Shown: positions 32,013-45,121, counted from the first letter of the stretch. The stretch is 64,000 nt of DNA from Uloborus plumipes (GCA_038373865.1 JAXGGA010001646.1:62001-126000), one strand, 5' to 3'. Notes: generated from the sequence alone by a model not told the origin. Made by a program: numbers and translations.

Positions 32013-34450
32013 CTGACCCTTTTCGTATTACCTGCACTACGTATTCTTTTGCGGATTCACGAAATTGTTCTACGTATTCCAGTTGGATGATATTCCAAAT
32101 TTCTCCAAATATTTCATAAAAACATAATGAAGAGCTGTTTTTTTAGTGTAAAATGTACTCCAGTAATTTGATCCAGATAGTGCATGTATGGTTGGTAGGT
32201 TTTCATCTTTGTTTCGGTCAGTATTATGAGCAGACAAAAGTCTCGTAGAATCCATAACTCCAGTGTACCTCTAAAGTTCCTAAACACCAAATCGCTGAAT
32301 AAGAGTATACCTCGGAAATAAAGCTAACACCATTATTCTCGAAGTCTGCTTCCTATGCTGTCAAGCTATTTATTATGTCCATTTCTTTCCACGTTGTAAG
32401 ATCCGTTTGTTTCCTGATGATGCCCAAAAGTTGTTGATTAGGATAGGCAGAATAGCATTTTAAGAGATTTTAATGACATGTATAAAAATACTGCTACCTT
32501 GTTTCTACGCTTTTGGACTTATTAGGAGAAAATTTGTTCTAATTGTAAAAAAAAATATACTCTTCCACAGCACTTTGTGACACTCCCAATATATGATTTA
32601 AATAATAACAATAAAAAAAAAGTTATTACTTCGTCAAGGGTTTGTTTTTATTTGTCATAGCCTTTCGTACAAAAAAGTTCACTATATAACAGGACTTTTT
32701 ATCAGACAAGATTTCTTCTCTTATGTTGCCATAAGATTTTTCTAGCTCTTTTCACAATGCACCTATTTGTAATCTTAATATAAACTCTTGTTCATTTAAC
32801 AATGAACAGTTTTCAGATGGTTCATACTGGTCATTCAACTCTTCCACGGCAGAGGAACGAACTAAAAGTTTTCGCATCACGCTGACTGTTTGACTTCTTT
32901 TTACTGGCTTTCCTTGTGGTAGTACAAGCATTTTGTGTTTTGTTGCAAGGAAATATTGGCAATATGGTTTTAAGAACGGAGCTTGAGCGATCTTGACTCT
33001 TTTTCCCTTGTATCGTGTTAAGCATAGTCACCAATATTAAAAAAGTTTTAAATATTTTTCATTGTATCTTGTGAAGCCAGTACCTTTGGCTGGCTGCTTA
33101 CGAAAACTTTTATTTTGTTCCTCTGACGTGGAAGAGATCTTTCAGTATGAACCATCTGAAAACTGTTCATTGTTAAATGAACAAGAGTTTATGTTAAGAT
33201 TACAAATAGGTGCATTGTAAAAAGAGCTAGAAAAATCTTATGGCAAAACAAGAGAAGAAAATTTGTCTGATGAAATGTCCTGTTATATAGTGAACTTTTT
33301 TGTACGAAAGGCTATGACAAATAAAGCAAACCCTTGAAGAAGTAATAACTGTTTTCTTTAATATTATTATTTAATTCATATATTGGAAGTATCACAAAGA
33401 GCTGTGGAGGAGTCTATAATATTTCTTACAATTAGAGCAAATTTTCCCCTAAAGAGTCCGAAAGCGTAGAAACAAGGTAGCAGTATTTTTATACATGTCA
33501 TTAAAATCTCTCAAGATGCTACTCTGCCTATCCTAATCAACAACTTTTGGGCACCATCAGGAAACAAACGGATCTTACAACGTGGAAAGACCTGGACATA
33601 ATAAATCGCTTGACAGCAGAGGAAGCAGACTTCGAGAATAATGGTGTTAGCTTTATTTCCGAGGTATACTCTTATTCAACGATTTGGTGTTTAGGAACTT
33701 TAGAGGTACACTGGAGTTATGGATTCTACGAGACTTTTGTCTGCTCATAATACTGACCGAAACAAAGATGAAAACCTACCAACCATCTATGCACTATCTG
33801 GATCAAATTACTGGAGTACATTTTACACTAAAAAAACAGCTCTTCATTATGTTTTTATGAAATACTAGCTGTGGGGCCCGGCGTTGCACGGGCTTTAAAG
33901 TAGTGATGAAAATTTAAATAAACTACTCGCCGTCAAGGCGGTATATAATGATATATAACCGCCAAGGCAGCTCGCCTTTAAAGTAGCGAGGAAAGTTTCA
34001 GCAAACTACTTGCCGCCAAGGCGGCTCGCCTTTACAGTAGTAAGGAAAGTTAAAACAAATTACTCGCCGCCAAGGCGGCTCGCATTTACAGGAGGGAGGA
34101 AAGTTTTAGCGAAACCGGTTTCAAAAAACTACTCCCCGCTAAAGCGGCTGCCTAAAAAACTTTCCCGTATAAGAAAGTCAATCGCATTATTTGCACATGC
34201 TTCCTCAGGAATAAAAACAATGTCAAGTAGCATATATTTAACACTCTCTCTACTAAACAAATACAATTCCCTACCAAAAACAAATATTTCCAAACCGCTC
34301 TCTTCCTGTAACATTAATTGCAAAATTCCAAACAAAAAAGTTGTTTTAATATTTAGATCGCAGCCAAAAAAAAAAAAAAAAATCCCTGCTAAAAACATGA
34401 ATTACAATTTAATTTGAAACACATTTTCAAAATGGTACCAGAAAAAAAAA

Positions 34451-35214
34451 TCTGGTATGGACCCCACACTACTTCCTTTTACGTGTAAATTTCTTAGTAG
34501 TTGCCTTAAGTGTTAAAAAAAGTGCTTGGAGTGAGCAAGGTAACAATTCAAATATTTACTCCCCTAATCTGCCACGAAACAATGCAAAAAATATTTTGCA
34601 ATGGTTAATTTTCTAAATATTGCTGATTTTAATATCATTCAGTGAATTTTTCGCAAAATATCGCCAGTAGCGCCAAGTTGAACCCAAATTCGAAAAATAT
34701 TTTTTTCGCCAAATTTGTCGCCAACTTGGCGATATGTCGCCAAGTTGGCGTCAAACGGCGACCAAAAGCTTGGCGACATATCGCCAAGTGGTCGCGCCAA
34801 TTCATATCACTTGAGTCTGCATTGAAATTAACACTGATTTACCCCAAAAAAGGGGTAAAACACCCCCTTGGGAACATTCAAATGCAACCACAAGGGGAGG
34901 TGCACAACTAGACCATCCTCAGAGCCTACATACCAAGCTAGAAGCTTCTACGGCATATAGTTTTTGAGTTATGCGACCTACATACGCACACACGTACATA
35001 CAGACGTCACGAGAAAACTCGTCGTAATTAACTCGGGGGTGGTTGAAAAAAATTTTTCGGCTGCTTATATGTTGCTAGGTACATATACACGTGCTGACAG
35101 GTCAAAAAACTAAGGAATTTTCATTCGGGGGTGAGCAAAATCAAAATTTAGACTCAAATTTGAGTGATTTTTTTTTCGCGATCACAATACTTCCTTTACT
35201 ACGTAAAAGGAAGT
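34451..35214. mobile_element. MITE with ACTTCCTTTTACGT ends, copy 2
   Basis: 764 bases, nearly identical to 11240-12010, inserted in an A-run of the Helitron; the sister Helitron at 41545 shows the empty A-run. Ends in the same ACTACGTAAAAGGAAGT hairpin. Confidence 0.85.
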
Positions 35215-35802
35215 AAAAATATAAGTCATTAAGTAGGCAGGAATTCAAGTGAAACACGGACGATCGCATTATTTGCCTTGTTGAAACGCCGTAAAATGAA
35301 ATGCTTTTAAGAAACGAAATGAAGAAAAGGACACCAACAATGAATTTAAAAGATGTCGCTATAGCAACGCAATAAAACGTTAATAGTTTGATCAGGAAAG
35401 AGGTTTTCGAACTCAAAGTTCAAACGCTTGTAACTTTTTTTCTAGTAGAGATAAAAGCTTGGTTCTTCGACTGTAAGTCGAATCAATTCTGGGGTTAAAA
35501 ATATCGCTCTATTCAATGGCGTAAAAATCAAAACTGTGGAATAAATAGTTTATTTTTTATTGATGGTTTTAATGAACCAAGTATTGCAAGAAATCGGGTG
35601 AAGCCTTGCAAAAGGCAAGTTTAAAAATTGAATAACTCGTACTGTGTTTAAGTTAGAGAATCGGAACAAACTGCATAGGACGGACAAAATTTTTCTGCTT
35701 CCAACGATATATAACATTAATATGTGCAAGTAATTTTTAACCCCAGTATTCGGCGATTTATGGGAAAATTGCCTTGAATTCGAATAAAAAACGAATCGCT
35801 TA

Positions 35803-38678
35803 TAGTCTGTGGAGATAGCGACAAAAATAGCCGAAATATTTCACTTCCGGATACCAGTGTGAAATTTGGTACAGAGCTTAGGTACACATATAAGAATAAA
35901 AAACCGCCGGGAGACACTTGATCAGGGGTCATGAACTCCCGTGATGACGTCATCAAGATGGCCGCTTTTACAGGTAAATACGTTCGTTTAATTGCTTAAA
36001 CTCCATCATAGATTAAAATATTGCAAAACTCAAATGCATCATCTGAAAGCTCATTAAAAGAGCTATTTAGAAATATTTAATTTTTCTTTCTGAGGTCAAG
36101 GGCCCACCTGTAATGACGTCATCAAAATGGCCGCTTTTACAGGTAAATACGTTTGTTTAACTTCCCCTAAAACTCCATCATAGATTTAAATATTTCAAAA
36201 CTCAACTATATCATCTGAAAGCGCTTTAAAAGATCTATTTAGAAAGATTTAATTTTTCTTTCTGAGGTCAAGGGCTCACCTGTGATGACGTCATCAAAGT
36301 GGCCGCTTTTACAAGTAAATACGTTCGTTTAACTGCTTAAAACTCCATCATAGATTCAAATATTGCAAAACTCAAATATATCATCTGAAAGCTCTTTAAA
36401 AGAGCTATTTAGAAAGATTTAATTTTTCTTTCTGAGGTCAAGGTCCCACCTGTACTGACGTCATCAAAATGGCCGCTTTTACAGGTAAATACGTTTTTTT
36501 AACTTCCCCTAAAACTCCATCATAGATTAAAATATTGCAAAACTCAAATATATCATCTAAAAGCTCTTTAAAAGAGCTATCTAGAAACATTTAATTTTTT
36601 TTTCTAAGGTCAAAGGCCCACCTGTGATGACGTCATTTGAGGTCATTTTGATGACGTCATTACAGGTGGGACCTTGACCTCAGAAAGAAAAATTAAGTAT
36701 TTATAAATATCTCTTTTAAAGAGCTTTCAGATGATATATTTGAGTTTTGCAACATATGAATCTATGATGGAGTTTTAGGGGGAGTTAAACAAACGTATTT
36801 ACCTGTAAAAGCGGCCATTTTGATGACGTCATCACAGGTAGGCCCTTGACCTTAGAAAGAAAGATTAAATCTTTCTAGATAGCTCTTTTAAAGAGCTTTC
36901 ATATGATATAGTTGAGTTTTGCAGTATTTGAATCTATGATGGAGTTTTAGGGGGAGTTAAACAAACGTATTTACCTGTAAAAGCGGCCATTTTGATGACG
37001 TCATCACAGGTGGGCCCTTGACCTTAGAAAGAAAGAGTGAATCTTTCTAGATAGCTCTTTTAAAGAGCTTTCAAATGATATAGTTGAGTTTCGCAACATT
37101 TGAATCTATGATGGAGTTTTAGGGGGAGTTAAAAAAACGTATTTACCTGTAAAGGCGGCCATTTTGATGACGTCATCACAGGTGGACCCTTGACCTTAGA
37201 AAGAAAAATTATATTTTCTAGATAGCTCTTTTAAAGAGCTTTCAGATGATATACTTGAGTTTTGCAATATTTGAATCTATGATGGAGTTTTAGGGGGAGT
37301 TAAACAAACGTATTTACCTGTAAAAGCGGCCATTTTGATGACGTCATCACAGGTGGGCCCTTGACTTTAGAAAGAAAAAATAAATCTTTCTAAATAGCTC
37401 TTTTAAAGAGCTTTCAGATGATGTATTTGAGTTTTGCAATATTTGAATCTATGATGGAGTTTTAAGCAGTTAAACAAACGTATTTACCTGCAAAAGCGGC
37501 CATTTTGATGACGTCATCACAGGTGGGCCCTTGACCTTAGAAAGAAAAATTAAATTTTTCTAGATAGCTCTTTGAAAAAGCTTTCAGATGATATGTTTGC
37601 GTTTTGCAATATTTGAATCTATGATGGAGTTTTAGGGGGAGTTAAACAAACGTATTTACCTGTAAAAGCGGCCATTTTGATGACGTCATCGCAGGTGGGC
37701 CCTTGACCTTAGAAAGAAAAAATAAATCTTTCTAAATAGCTCTTTTAAAGAGCTTTCAGATGATGTATTTGAGTTTTGCAATTTTTGAATCTATGATGGA
37801 GTTTTAAGCAGTTAAACGAATTTATTTACCTGCAAAAGCGGCTATTTTGATGACGTCATCACAGGTGAACCCTTGACCTCAGAAAGAAAAATTATATCTT
37901 TAAAAATAGATCTTTTAAAGCGCTTTCAGATGATATAGTTGAGTTTTGAAATATTTAAATATATGATGGAATTTTAAGGGGGAGTTAAACAAACTTATTT
38001 ACCTGTAAAAGCGGCCATTTTGATGACGTCATTACAGGTGGGCCCTTGACCTCAGAAAGAAAAATTATTTTTTTCTAAATAGCTCTTTTAAAGAGCTTTC
38101 AGATGATATCTTTGAGTTTTGCAATATTTGAATCTATGATGGAGTTTTAGTGGAAGTTAAACAAACGTAGTTACCTGTAAAAGCGGCCATTTTGATGACG
38201 TCATCACAGGTGGGCCCTTGACCTTAGAAAGAAAATTAAATCTTTTAAATTAGCTTTTTTTTAAGATCTTTCAGATGATATATTTGAGTTTTGCAATATT
38301 TGAATCTATGATGGAGTTTTAGGGGGAGTTAAACAAACGTATTTACCTGTAAAAGCGGCCATTTTGATGACGGCATCACAGGTGGGACCTTGACTTTAGA
38401 AAGAAAAATTAAATCTTTCTAAATAGCTCTTTTAAAGAGCTTTCAGATGATATATTTGAGTTTTGCAATATTTCAATCTATGATGGAGTTTTAAGCAGTT
38501 AAACGAACGTATTTACCTGTAAAAGCGGCCATTTTGATGACGTCATCACGGAATGACCATTGCCTCTGATCAAGTGTCTCCCGGCATTTTTTTGTCCTCC
38601 TATGTGAATTTAAGCCCCACATAAAATTTCAGACTGGTATCCGGAAGTGAAATATGTTTGCACTAACTCCACGGACTA
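35803..38678. mobile_element. TTA-flanked inverted-repeat element carrying a TGACGTCA satellite
   Basis: Ends TAGTCTGTGGAG and CTCCACGGACTA-like inverted repeats, homologous for about 100 bases (both carry CACTTCCGGATACCAGT), flanked by TTA (35800-35802, 38679-38681). The empty site CGCTTATCGAAT is kept in the sister Helitron at about 42135. A TTA duplication fits PIF/Harbinger. Nearly all of the interior is the satellite. Confidence 0.75.
35944..38545. repeat. Satellite of about 172-base units with TGACGTCA, inverted at 36640
   Basis: TGACGTCA occurs at 35944, 36114, 36286, 36456, 36628 and then 36652, 36824, 36996, 37168, 37339, 37509, 37681, 37851, 38024, 38196, 38368 (one mismatch) and 38538: spacing 170-173 bases. 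Four units point one way and eleven the other, meeting head-to-head at 36628-36660. Each unit also has a GGCCGCTTTTACAGGTAAATA block, and paired AGCTCTTTTAAAGAGCT. Confidence 0.95.
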
Positions 38679-39024
38679 TTATCGAATCTTTTCAAACTAT
38701 AGCTTAAAGTCTTTCTGGATAAATGGACTATTCAACACAAAAAGAATTTTTCAAATCGAACCAGTAGTTCCTGAGATTAGCGCGTTCAAACAAACAAACA
38801 AACAAACAAACTCTACAACTTTATATATTAGTAAAGATTTGGAGAAATTTGGTATATCATCCGACTGGAATACGTAGAACAATTTCGTGAATCCGCAAAA
38901 GAATACGTAGTGCAGGTAATACGAAAAGGGTCATTCTGTAAATTTTTAGATGAACTAAGAATTATAGCTGTATACTCATGTGAAGAATATTGACTTTGAG
39001 AATTTGCCAGCGTTGTTTCTATGG

Positions 39025-39815
39025 CTACTGAGTACTACGACTGCATCAACTGGCTCTCAACAGATCTTAGTCAGCCTCCAATTACAAAGAATCTTTTATT
39101 CGAAGAGCTTGAGAGAAACATAAGAATCAGGCTTGGTTTTAGATGAAGCTTCAATCCGCTTTCCAAGTCACACGCAAGCTGTGGGAAGAACAATTAAAGT
39201 AGTGACAAAAGCGGCAATGCACGTATGTGGCCATGAGGACAGAGATACTTTCGTAAGAGCAAAGATACAATCCAGGATAAAAATGTCAACGTTTAATTCG
39301 AAGAAGGACTTTGTTGCATAAAGAATGTAAAACAACGTGAATATAATATTTTTAGGTGGAGGGCTGGTAGAACTCGTGAAGCCACCTCCTCGCGTTGAGT
39401 TCTGGATTATTTTGCAAGATATTTGGATGCGCAATAAGCTGAGAACTGAGAAGCACTTTCAGTTAACACATTTTTTTTATTCATTAGTAATGAATAACTA
39501 ATTTGTAACTCTAACGAATTTTAAAAATAAAAATCCAGATCATTTGATAACTTGCTTCTCATTTCAGACTCCTAAATTGCCTCTCAACACTTGGACGGAA
39601 TTTTTATAAAGCTTAAAAATTAATAAATAAATTAGATCATTAAAAAAATGTTTTCCGAATGTACCCCGTACTTGTGACAAATTAAATAAATATTATTTAC
39701 AATTCAATTTTAATGTTGATTTAATGATAATAGTGAGCCTTTTTTGCTCTCCCCATTACCGAATATATATATTTTTTTTTTAATTTACAAATTTTGCTGC
39801 AATATCCAATTTTAG
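39025..39815. other. No recognisable feature
   Basis: AT-rich sequence, short open frames only. Confidence 0.35.
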
Positions 39816-39818
39816 CAA

Positions 39819-40115
39819 TTTTTCTGAAATCCCCAAGCGTTTATGGCTGATCAAGAAGTGGAGCAAAATAATTCAAATTTTTTATGTGAACTTAGTGCCC
39901 CTAATAGTAACTTTTAAGTTACATCTATCATTGAAAATATTTTAAAAAATTTTTTGACAAATTTTACGAAAAACATCAAAAATTAGCATTTTTTCGAAAC
40001 TTCAAGGCGATTGCGGCAGATCAAGAAATTGTGCAAAAAAATTCAAATTTTTTGTGAGTGCTTTGTGCCCCCAATGGCACCTTTTCCGCGTACCTCGTCA
40101 TCGAAAAAAAAATAA
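39819..40115. repeat. Diverged tandem pair, about 170-base period
   Basis: GATCAAGAA occurs at 39849 and 40019, each followed by CAAAATAATTCAAATTTTTT-like text and TGCCCC; two diverged units 170 bases apart. Confidence 0.55.
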
Positions 40116-40974
40116 AAGTCATTTTCGGCCCACCCTACTAAACAGTCGCCGTTTTAACCAAGGCTTCACTTAGATAGCGTTTTATACAGGCTGCTTCATT
40201 ACTCAAAACATCAATGGTAAAGATTTGCCCGCTAGAGAGCGCTGAACGAGGACCATCCAAATGTTTGTTTACATTTATTAGCACGTTGTTTCTGCTGTAA
40301 AAAGTGATGTTCATCCCATCTTTAAGGGTTAAAAAATATTGATATAGTTTACTGAAGTGGAGTACAGAGTGAACTGATGCCGAAGGCCTTATTAGTACTG
40401 CTTTTTAGGGGAAATAAATTCCCTTTTCAGGTAAAAGTTGGTCGCAACTCATGATTCAGTCATACGACATTCATTCATTGTTTACTTTCTTCGAATTAGC
40501 AACATATAGCAATGGCGTTCAATTTTGACATCTCTGCATTAATAAAATATACGCTTTTCTTCGCAGCCGATAAATAAAAATGTAGCAATGAAATAATATT
40601 GTTCTATTTACTATTTTGTTTCATTATTGTTGCTCACACGATCTTAATTGCTACGCAAAAGCTCAGATGTTCATTTTGATAGCGTTGACCCATCACAGCG
40701 ATAAATGGCGAATCTATTCGTAGAGACATTTCATTTTGATGCCCCAGAATGAAATGTACAGTAATGAAGCGATGGTGTTCAACGGAAAGACGATTGACAA
40801 CAAAACATATTAATTTCTTTAGTAAAAACGAAATGAGCATATATAACCGTTTGGTACTAAAGAGCAATAAAAGTACGAAAAAAATAAACAAAACTACAAT
40901 ATTACGACGACCAACTGTAAAATTTTGTTTTCATTTACACAACATTGAAAGGTAATGTTCTTTTTTATATTAAA

Positions 40975-42281
40975 CTAGCTGTGGGGCCCGGCGTTGCACG
41001 GGCTTTAAAGTAGTGATGAAAATTTAAATAAACTACTCGCCGTCAAGGCGGTATATAATGACATATAACCGCCAAGGCAGCTCGCCTTTAAAGTAGCGAG
41101 GAAAGTTTCAGCAAACTACTCGCCGCCAAGGCGGCTCGCCTTTAAAGTAATAAGGAAACTTAAAACAAATTACTCGCCGCCAAGGCGGCTCGCATTTAAA
41201 GGAGGGAGAAAAGTTTTAGCGAAACCGGTTTCAAAAAACTACTCCCCGATAAAGCGGCTCGCTAAAAAATCTTTCCCGCATAAAAAAGTCAATCGCATTA
41301 TTTGCAAATGCTTCCTCAGGAATAAAAACAATGTCAAGTAGCACATATTTAACACTCTCCCTAATAAACAAATACAATTCCCTACCAAAAACAAATATTT
41401 CCAAGCCGCTCTCTTCCTGTAACATTAATTGCAAAATTCCGAACAAAAATGTTGTTTTAATATTTAGATCCGCAGCCAAAAAAAATCCCTGCTAAAAACA
41501 TGAATTACAATTTAATTTGAAACACATTTTCAAAATGGTACCAGAAAAAAAATATAAGCCATTAAGTATGCAGGAATTCAAGTGAAACACGGACGATCGC
41601 ATTATTTGCCTTGTTGAAACGCCGTAAAATGAAATGCTTTTAAGAAACGAAATGAAGAAAAGGACACCAACAATGAATTTAAAAGATGTCGCCATAGCAA
41701 CGCAATAAAACGTTAATAGTTTGATCAGGAAAGAGGTTTTCGAACTCAAAGTTCAAACGCTTGCAACTTTTTTTCTAGTGGAGATAAAAGCTTGGTTCTT
41801 CGACTGTAAGTCGAATCAATTCTGGGGTTAAAAATATCGCTCTATCCAATGGCGTAAAAATCAAAACTGTGGAATAATTAGTTTAATTTTTATTGATGGT
41901 TTTAATGAACTAAGTATTGCAAGAAATCGGGTGAAGCCTTGCAAAAGGCAAGTTTAAAAATTGAATAACTCGTGCTGTGTTTAAGTTAGAGAATCGGAAC
42001 AAACTGCATAGGACGGACAAAATTTTTCTGCTTCCAACGATATATAACATTAATATGTGCAAGTAATTTGTAACCCCAGTATTCGGCGATTTATGAGAAA
42101 ATTGCCTTGAATTCGAATAAAAAACGAATCGCTTATCGAATCTTTTCAAACTATAGCCTAGTCTTTCTGGATAAATGGACTATTCAACACAAAAAGAATT
42201 TTTCAAATCGCACCAGTAGTTCCTGAGATTAGCGCGTTCAAACAAACAAACAAACTCTACAGCTTTATATATTCGTAAAGA
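40975..42281 (-). mobile_element. Helitron copy 2
   Basis: 1307 bases on the - strand: A|TCTTTACGAATATATAAAG ... CCCGGGCC-type hairpin region, CACAGCTAG|T. No nested insertions, so it is the reference for copy 1. Non-coding. Confidence 0.85.
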
Positions 42282-42299
42282 TTTCACACATTGATAATA

Positions 42300-42630
42300 T
42301 TTCGATAATTGGGAATCTGCTGTGGTTGCCAAATTTTTGGCGATAATTACTTTATTTTGTTGCTCTTTAGTTTATGTTTGCGAAGGAAGTATTTCCCTCG
42401 CTTATAAATTGGACACAAAGATTTAACGCCAATAGTGAAAGATAACCAGACTTCCAATCACCGAAATCTTCCCTTTTTTGTTTCTAATTTCACACATACG
42501 TTTAATACTTGAAAGTGAAATAATGGGCCAACTGAAAAAAAGCTGCGAAATAATGTGAGAATTCTTATTAAAAAACTCGCCAAATCAACTTCAAAAGCTC
42601 CATTAGCATGTAACATAATAAGTTTAATAA
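42300..42630. other. No recognisable feature
   Basis: AT-rich sequence between Helitron copy 2 and the fold-back. Confidence 0.35.
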
Positions 42631-42636
42631 ATAGTA

Positions 42637-43012
42637 TCTCCCCAAAAACAACAGTGTTGTAAAAAAATCCCTCGCCAAGAAAACCTTAAATACTCAGCCT
42701 TAAAAAGTTATGATATCGAGTTTTCCCGCCAAGTTTGTGCCAAACTACAACTAACCTGTATGTATAGTTCTTTTAAATTGTTTTCAGTCTGCCAGGCGGG
42801 AAGTTTTTACTCATTAAGCAACCACCTCACAAGACAAAGTTTCCCGCCTGGCAGGACAGAAAACAATTTAAAAGAACTATACATACAGGTCAGTTGTAGT
42901 TTGGCACAAACTTGGCGGGAAAACTCGATATCATAACTTTTTAAGGCTGAGTATTTAAGGTTTTCTTGGCGGGGGATTTTTTTACAACACTGTTGTTTTT
43001 GGGGAGATAGCA
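42637..43012. repeat. Fold-back element, arms about 160 bases
   Basis: ATCTCCCCAAAAACAACAGT and its inverse ACTGTTGTTTTTGGGGAGAT bound two near-perfect arms with a roughly 50-base loop; inner ends TGCCAGGCGGGAA / TTCCCGCCTGGCA. A compact hairpin MITE. Confidence 0.8.
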
Positions 43013-44465
43013 CATGTTTTTGCATTAATATTACTTCTTTGCCTGTTTTTTTTTTTTCTCTTCAAAATTTACTTTGCATGTTTTTCTTCCCTTCAACATT
43101 TTTCTTGGCGGTCCGACATCTGTGGTTTTCTTGGCAGCATGCATTTGGTGAAGATCCCTTTTAAAAGCCTTATGCAATAAAATCAATTACAAATATTTTA
43201 TTTGTTAACAAATAGAAACTGGCAACAGATGAAATTATAAACCATTGAGTTTTCTTTCCTCGTGGCCCAACAATGAAAACATAAATGCTCAGATGTTGAA
43301 CAGAGCTAGTAGATAGAAATCGGACCAATTTTAAGCATTAATAACTCCGGGGTGCGATGACCCCGGGGGGTAAATTTTGGGAAAATGTCCTCAATGTCTC
43401 ATCGAGAATATTCATACCAAAAATCAACACTAAAGACCCCCGGGGAGAAACGATACGGAAAATAAAAACGAGGGGGGAGGGAGCGGGGGGTCGAAAAACC
43501 CCCTATGCCGAGCTTTGGGACAAAATAAATGTGGGTGCAAAAGCAGAGCTCAATCCGAGTTACCGTTTAGTCTGGACCCCTGTCAAACAATTTTTAAAAA
43601 GTGCGAAAAATAGCGATTTTATAACATATATCACCCCTCCCCCTGAGGGTCCTGGATGTTTTGCTTTAGTATGTGCCGTCAGGGGCCGCTGGAGATTGAG
43701 TATACCAAAAATGAACTCTAAGGATCTTTATGGGGCTGAGATACAGAGGGGTGAAAACCCCGGTTTGGTTACTCGCGTAAACAGTCTTAGTCGCTCTTTT
43801 ACATTTTTATTGGCGACGGAAATTTCTTGGCGGCTTGTGTTTGGTTTTCTTGGCGGGGCGGGACGCTCCCGCGTCCCGTGATATCGAGCCATTATTATCA
43901 TTGAAATTTAAATTAAAATGCAAAATAAGAGAAAAGAAGTAACCATGAAGACGATGCAAGCTTAAAATTTTAATCTCCGCTTAGGTGGTAAGAAAATACA
44001 TCGCCAAGTTAAAAAACGTACCTATAACTGAAACGTACATACTAACAAAGATCTCGGTTATTGAAATATTCTCAAAAGCTTTACGGAGAACAAATTCTTG
44101 ATGTGCTTTTCAAGATATTAGTGCCATAGTCATTCCAAAATGTTCATTAAAATGTAAAAAAATCGCCAAATAAATTAATTTGACAATCTAAACTCATCAA
44201 AAGTTTTGATGGAACTATCGTTCCAAAATCGCCATTTATCGCTCTGCGGTGCCAGTGTCGTTTCATAGTTTAATTATACTTAGAATCAATTAAAATGAAA
44301 AATAATTCGCTAACTAATTAAAACAAGCCGTTAAAATGCAGAATAAACCAGCAAATCGAACAAGCTATTAAATGACGTTAAAATATAATAAAATAGAATT
44401 GAATGCCAAATTGTAAAATTGTCGCCAACAAATTAAATTTTAATTTTGTCTTTTATTATCTGATT
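43013..44465. other. No gene recognised; G/C-run-rich repeat text at 43336-43880
   Basis: 43336-43880 contains CCCCGGGGGG, GGGGGAGGGAGCGGGGGG and two diverged halves with CATACCAAAAATCAACACTAA-like text, ending in a GGGACGCTCCCGCGTCCC hairpin that could be a Helitron-like 3' end. The 174-codon open frame through it does not look like a protein. The rest is AT-rich. Confidence 0.35.
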
Positions 44466-44471
44466 TGTATA

Positions 44472-45121
44472 CAGGGTGTCCACTCCAATCGTGGACCAAT
44501 AGCTAATTTCTAAACCGTTAGAGATAAGCATATAGTTTATTTAGGAAAAAATCTCCAAATTATAAAAGGAATTTTGGGTCGATTCAATGTTTTTCAAAAA
44601 ATCAAATTTTGAAAGAGTTACGAAATTTAAATTTTTCTACAGCCCCCCAGTCCTATCAATCATATTTAGTAAAACATTCTTGACGCTGTAACGTTTAAAA
44701 CTAAAAAAAATTACTCTTCTACCACAAAAATTGACCGAGTTATCACGTTTTGAAAAATCAAGATTTTGCATTGTTTCATGACGTTATCGAGAGATCGCTT
44801 AAGGGACCGTATGCGAAATACTTCAAAATCTTGATTTTTCAAAACGTCATAACTCGGTCAATTTTTGTGGTAGAAGAGTGATTTTTTTTTAGTTTTAAAC
44901 GTTACAGTGTCAAAAATGTTTTACTAAATATGATTGATAGGACTGGGGGGCTGTATAAAAATTTAAATTTCGTAACTCTTTCAAAATTTGATTTTTTGAA
45001 AAACATTGAATGGACCCAAAATTCCTTTCATAAGTTGGAGATTTTTTCCCAAATAAACTATATGCTTATCTCTAACGGTTTAGAAATTAGCTATTGGTCC
45101 ACGATTGGAGTGGACACCCTG
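44472..45121. mobile_element. Fold-back MITE (CAGGGTGTCCACTCC ends)
   Basis: CAGGGTGTCCACTCCAATCG and its exact inverse, TA on both sides (44470-44471, 45122-45123), arms about 290 bases nearly identical, loop about 60 bases around 44790. Tc1/mariner-type duplication. Confidence 0.88.

Larger units (their letters stand above)
33865..38837 (-). mobile_element. Helitron copy 1 with two nested insertions; empty site in the window
   Basis: On the - strand it starts TCTTTACTAATATATAAAG after A and ends GCCGGGCCCCACAGCTAG before T. The left arm of the inverted repeat at 32100 keeps the empty site (CCAAATATTTC with A|T intact), so the A^T insertion without duplication is proven. Without the inserts at 34451-35214 and 35803-38678 it is about 1.3 kb, like copy 2. 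No Rep/helicase. Confidence 0.88.
31780..39024. repeat. Large inverted repeat of unknown origin
   Basis: Left arm about 31780-32895, right arm about 33100-33864 continued at 38838-39024 after a Helitron insertion; loop about 32896-33099. The arms match closely (for example GGTATACTCTTATTCA against TGAATAAGAGTATACC). Short open frames (33547-33750 on +, 32070-32255 and 32831-33034 on -) look coding-like but broken, so the unit may derive from a decayed protein gene or transposon. I do not recognise the protein. Confidence 0.7.

Noticed and set aside
43357..43881. 174-codon + strand frame
   Set aside because: Runs through C/G-rich, internally repetitive text with no domain and no splice context; likely repeat-derived.
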